Shown here piece by piece: positions 24,309 through 26,949 of a DNA stretch of 26,949 nt; position 1 is the stretch's first letter; each line of letters opens with the position of its first letter. The position numbers and the translations under genes are program-made. The notes beneath the pieces are model-generated. The model saw only the letters and a list, made by a program, of their open reading frames with translations. It had not been told where the DNA came from and searched no databases. The stretch is from JACJYE01 sp964432875 (GTDB lineage: Bacteria > Bacteroidota > Bacteroidia > Chitinophagales > Saprospiraceae): assembly GCA_964432875.1 (NCBI GenBank), contig CAYSPJ010000070.1:1-26949 (forward strand), given 5' to 3'.

Positions 24309-24316
24309 TATTTTTG
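24309..24316 (+). promoter_or_regulatory. -7 promoter element of the prolyl oligopeptidase gene
   Basis: TATTTTTG matches TAnnTTTG exactly, 18 bases before the ATG at 24335. No good TTG -33 box is present at the usual distance. The stretch is AT-rich against GC-rich flanks. Confidence 0.4.
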
Positions 24317-24334
24317 TCCAAAACTATTTAAGCG

Positions 24335-26479
24335 ATGAACAAGGCAATATATTTCCTTTTTTTAGGCGCTTTGCTGAGCGCCTGCGGTCAAAAAGGCGCT
24401 GATAGCGCTCAAGAAAATTATCCGGTAATGAAAGTAGATTATCCCCAATCTGAAAAAAGAGAAGTCGTCGAGGAGTACTTTGGCCAGGCCGTATCCGATC
24501 CCTATCGCTGGCTGGAAATAGATACGGCAGCCGAGGTAGAGGCTTGGGTAAAGGCCCAGAACGAAGTCTCTTTTGGCTATTTGGAGAAAATCCCTTTCCG
24601 CGAAGCGCTCCGCCAGCGCCTGGAAACGCTTTGGAATTACGAGCGTTTTAGCGCGCCCTTTACAGAAGGGGCTTATACCTATTTCTACAAAAACGACGGT
24701 TTGCAGAATCAGGCAGTGCTCTACCGTCAGGTGGAGGGTGCCGAGCCGGAAGTGTTCCTTGACCCCAACCAGTTTTCTCAGGGGGGCACGACTTCCCTGG
24801 CGGGCATCAGCTTTACCAAAGATGGCAGCCTGGCCGCTTATTTGATTTCTGAAGGAGGCTCCGACTGGCGCAAGATCATCGTCATCAATGCGGAGACTAA
24901 AGCGGTGGTAGAAGACACCCTCAAGGACGTCAAATTTTCCGGCCTTTCCTGGAAGGGTAATGAGGGGTTTTACTACAGCTCTTACGACAAGCCCAAGGAT
25001 GGGAGCCAGCTCTCTGGTTTGACCCAACACCACAAACTCTACTACCACCGCCTGGGTACGCCCCAATCGGCTGATAAGCTGGTGTTTGGTGGAGAAAAGA
25101 CGCCCCGCCGCTATATCTTTGGCGGCGTGACCGAGGATGAGCGTTGGCTCGTCATCACTGCCGCTGTTTCGACGACTGGCAACGAGCTTTATATCCAGGA
25201 CTTATCCAAGCCCAATGCGCCGATCTTACCTGTGGTCGATAATTTTGAGAAGGAGCATAGCGTCGTGCACAGCGAGGGCGAGCTGCTCTACATCCAGACC
25301 AATCTAGGCGCCCCGAACAACCGCCTGGTGAAGGTCAATGCGGCTGCACCCCAGCCAGAAAACTGGGAGGACGTCATCTCCGAGCGCGCTGAAGTGCTCA
25401 ACGTGAGCACTGGCGGCGGCTACTTTTTTGCCAACTACCTCAAGGATGCCCTTACCGTCGTTGAGCAAGTCGGCTTGGATGGACAGTCTGTGCGCCAGGT
25501 CCAACTGCCAGGGCAAGGCAGTGCTAGCGGCTTTGGCGGCAAGTGGGAAGAGCAGAAGCTGTATTACACCTTTACCAGCTACATCGCCCCGGGCAATATC
25601 TTTTCTTACGAAGTAGAAAATGGGAAGTCGGAGCTCTACAAAGCTAGCGGCGTTGAGTTCGACCCGGCCCAGTATGAGTCCAAGCAAGTGTTTTATAGCT
25701 CTAAAGATGGCACCAAGGTGCCGATGATGATTACTCATAAGAAAGGGCTGAAACTGGACGGGCAAAACCCGGCCATGCTCTATGGTTATGGCGGTTTCAA
25801 CGTCAGCCTCCAGCCATCTTTCAGCACCTCCAATATCGTCTGGCTGGAAAATGGTGGCGTTTATGCCGTGCCCAACCTGCGCGGCGGAGGCGAATACGGG
25901 GAAGACTGGCACCTGGCCGGCACTAAGACGAGCAAGCAAAATGTCTTTGACGACTTCATCGCCGCCGCAGAATACCTCATCACCCAGGGCTATACTTCTT
26001 CGGAGCGCCTGGCGATCTCCGGCGGCTCCAATGGCGGTTTGCTGGTTGGTGCCGTGATGGCCCAACGGCCGGAATTAGCCAAAGTAGCCCTGCCTGCGGT
26101 AGGCGTACTGGATATGCTGCGCTACCACAAATTCACCGCCGGCGCTGGCTGGGCTTACGATTATGGCACGGCCGATGAGAGTGAAGAGATGTTCCGCTAT
26201 CTGCTGGGCTACTCTCCTTACCACAAGCTCAAGGACGGCACTTGCTATCCAGCTACCATGGTCACTACTGCTGATCACGACGATCGGGTGGTGCCGGCGC
26301 ACTCTTTCAAGTTTGCCGCTCGCCTGCAGGAAGCCCAGGGCTGCGACAACCCGGCCTTGATCCGCATCGATACCAAAGCAGGGCATGGTGCCGGCAAACC
26401 GGTCTCCATGATCATCCAGGAACATGCCGATAAGTGGGCTTTTACTTTTTATAACCTCAACGCCCGGGTGAAGTATTGA
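24335..26479 (+). CDS. Prolyl oligopeptidase family lipoprotein (S9A)
   Basis: A serine peptidase cutting short peptides after proline. 714 residues, normal for the family plus a signal. The lipoprotein signal ends LLSAC (Cys17), so the enzyme is anchored in the envelope, unlike the cytoplasmic animal enzymes. A short N-terminal segment (SDPYRWLE) leads into the seven-bladed propeller (about 90-430). The alpha/beta-hydrolase domain follows, with LYGYGGFNVS, the nucleophile Ser565 in SGGSNGGLL, Asp650 or its neighbour in TADHDDRVVP, and His684 in KAGHGAGKP. All catalytic residues are intact. Confidence 0.96.
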   Translation: MNKAIYFLFLGALLSACGQKGADSAQENYPVMKVDYPQSEKREVVEEYFGQAVSDPYRWLEIDTAAEVEAWVKAQNEVSFGYLEKIPFREALRQRLETLWNYERFSAPFTEGAYTYFYKNDGLQNQAVLYRQVEGAEPEVFLDPNQFSQGGTTSLAGISFTKDGSLAAYLISEGGSDWRKIIVINAETKAVVEDTLKDVKFSGLSWKGNEGFYYSSYDKPKDGSQLSGLTQHHKLYYHRLGTPQSADKLVFGGEKTPRRYIFGGVTEDERWLVITAAVSTTGNELYIQDLSKPNAPILPVVDNFEKEHSVVHSEGELLYIQTNLGAPNNRLVKVNAAAPQPENWEDVISERAEVLNVSTGGGYFFANYLKDALTVVEQVGLDGQSVRQVQLPGQGSASGFGGKWEEQKLYYTFTSYIAPGNIFSYEVENGKSELYKASGVEFDPAQYESKQVFYSSKDGTKVPMMITHKKGLKLDGQNPAMLYGYGGFNVSLQPSFSTSNIVWLENGGVYAVPNLRGGGEYGEDWHLAGTKTSKQNVFDDFIAAAEYLITQGYTSSERLAISGGSNGGLLVGAVMAQRPELAKVALPAVGVLDMLRYHKFTAGAGWAYDYGTADESEEMFRYLLGYSPYHKLKDGTCYPATMVTTADHDDRVVPAHSFKFAARLQEAQGCDNPALIRIDTKAGHGAGKPVSMIIQEHADKWAFTFYNLNARVKY

Positions 26480-26499
26480 TTAGCCTTGCTGAGGCTGGG

Positions 26500-26558
26500 G
26501 GGGAGTCAGCAGGGCCGGGCTGACTCCCCTCGCCCTGCCCTCGGCACGAGGTCAGGGC
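26500..26558 (+). terminator. Tandem strong hairpins after the prolyl oligopeptidase gene
   Basis: First hairpin: GGGGAGTCAGC (26500-26510) with GCTGACTCCCC (26519-26529), 11 perfect pairs and an 8-base loop. Second: GCCCTG (26532-26537) with CAGGGC (26553-26558), enclosing CCTCG-GCA-CGAGG across one mismatch. Neither is followed by a T tract, so they are not standard intrinsic terminators. They could block 3' exonucleases or act with Rho. Confidence 0.5.
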
Positions 26559-26578
26559 TGCCCCTCTATTAAAAGAAC

Positions 26579-26756
26579 GTAACTATTTAGCATGGCGAAA
26601 AGCTGCGAGTTACGAGCCACGAGCTGCGAGTTCTCTGCTATATCTCCAAGATTAAGTTTTGAAGTATATTGGAGAACGATTTTTCCTATGGTTGAAACTC
26701 GGCAACCTTCTTTCGCCAAGGCTGAACTCGCGACTCGAAGCTAGCTAAATAGTTAC
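26579..26756. mobile_element. MITE-like element, 13-bp perfect inverted ends
   Basis: The 178-bp element begins GTAACTATTTAGC (26579-26591) and ends with its exact reverse complement (26744-26756). Flanking it are AAAAGAAC (26571-26578) and AAAAGAGC (26757-26764), an 8-base direct repeat with one difference that looks like an aged target-site duplication. Inside are two AGCTGCGAGTT copies (26601-26611 and 26622-26632), an inner inverted pair TCTCCAA/TTGGAGA (26643-26649 and 26669-26675), and no coding capacity. It is AT-richer than its surroundings. Without a transposase it would need one supplied elsewhere. Confidence 0.65.
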
Positions 26757-26769
26757 AAAAGAGCTACTA

Positions 26770-26949
26770 TTAGTATACATTTTCACGCATGGTATTTATC
26801 AGCTGATACCTGCCCTGCGCTTGGCGAGACGGGTAGATGAGCGTCTGTGCCGGGGGCCTGATCTGCAAGCATGCAAGGAGTGGCATAAAAAGTTCAAGGG
26901 GGCCAGGCAGCTGCGCCCCCTCCTCCAATGGCTGCCATTTACACCTGGC
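26770..26949 (-). CDS. 3' end of an unidentified minus-strand gene (partial)
   Basis: From the right edge a minus-strand frame is open for 59 codons and ends with TAA at 26772-26770. The last residues read AQTLIYPSRQAQGRYQLINT followed by MRENVY. Composition looks like protein and the frame has no stop to the window edge, but I do not recognise the family, and a 180-base open frame in GC-rich DNA can occur by chance. An ATCAGCTGAT palindrome lies inside it. Confidence 0.4.
   Translation of the reverse strand, partial: ARCKWQPLEEGAQLPGPLELFMPLLACLQIRPPAQTLIYPSRQAQGRYQLINTMRENVY

Overview
This window looks like chromosomal DNA of a GC-rich member of the Bacteroidota, most likely Saprospiria-like; this is inferred from protein style, not from a database search. 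Supporting signs are two large secreted proteins that end in type IX secretion (T9SS) sorting domains, a choice-of-anchor L domain protein, Bacteroidota-type HMG-CoA lyase, CobB and TrpF sequences, repeated matches to the Bacteroidota promoter pattern (TTG, about 20 bases, TAnnTTTG), and intergenic CCCTTTA/ACCTTTA heptamer repeats. No rRNA, tRNA, CRISPR array, prophage or transposase gene is visible.

Layout. Positions 1-4400 hold housekeeping genes: a small two-helix membrane protein, HMG-CoA lyase, an OmpA-type coiled-coil lipoprotein, and groS-groL on the minus strand with its own promoter, a leader palindrome and a strong terminator. Positions 4645-11185 hold two T9SS-exported multidomain proteins (a lectin-like one and a choice-of-anchor L one) on either side of holA (DNA polymerase III delta subunit, apparent TTG start). 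Positions 11227-19227 hold a complete tryptophan operon, trpE-G-D-C-F-B-A plus a type I-beta DAHP synthase (aroF). A GT-C-like membrane protein follows 12 bases after aroF. Positions 20709-24287 hold a 44-residue membrane protein on the minus strand, a CobB-type sirtuin, a DUF547 lipoprotein and an RsmF-like rRNA m5C methyltransferase. Then come a prolyl-oligopeptidase lipoprotein, tandem hairpins, a 178-bp MITE-like element and the 3' end of an unidentified minus-strand gene.

The most notable find is the trp operon leader. Between a good Bacteroidota promoter and trpE lies a 21-codon reading frame with three consecutive Trp codons. It is followed by a 12-bp perfect terminator hairpin with a U tract. 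A competing 17-pair antiterminator helix begins after the Trp codons, spans the leader stop codon, and takes up half of the terminator's 5' arm and its loop. This is the full layout of ribosome-mediated transcription attenuation. A second structured spacer with one good and one weaker terminator-like hairpin separates trpE from trpG, so the operon may be controlled at two points.

How the genes work together: aroF feeds the shikimate pathway and trpE-A convert chorismate to tryptophan. The leader would couple transcription of the whole set to the supply of charged tRNA-Trp. TrpE carries an unusual Asn where the feedback-inhibition LLES motif has Ser, so control may rest more on the RNA than on the enzyme.
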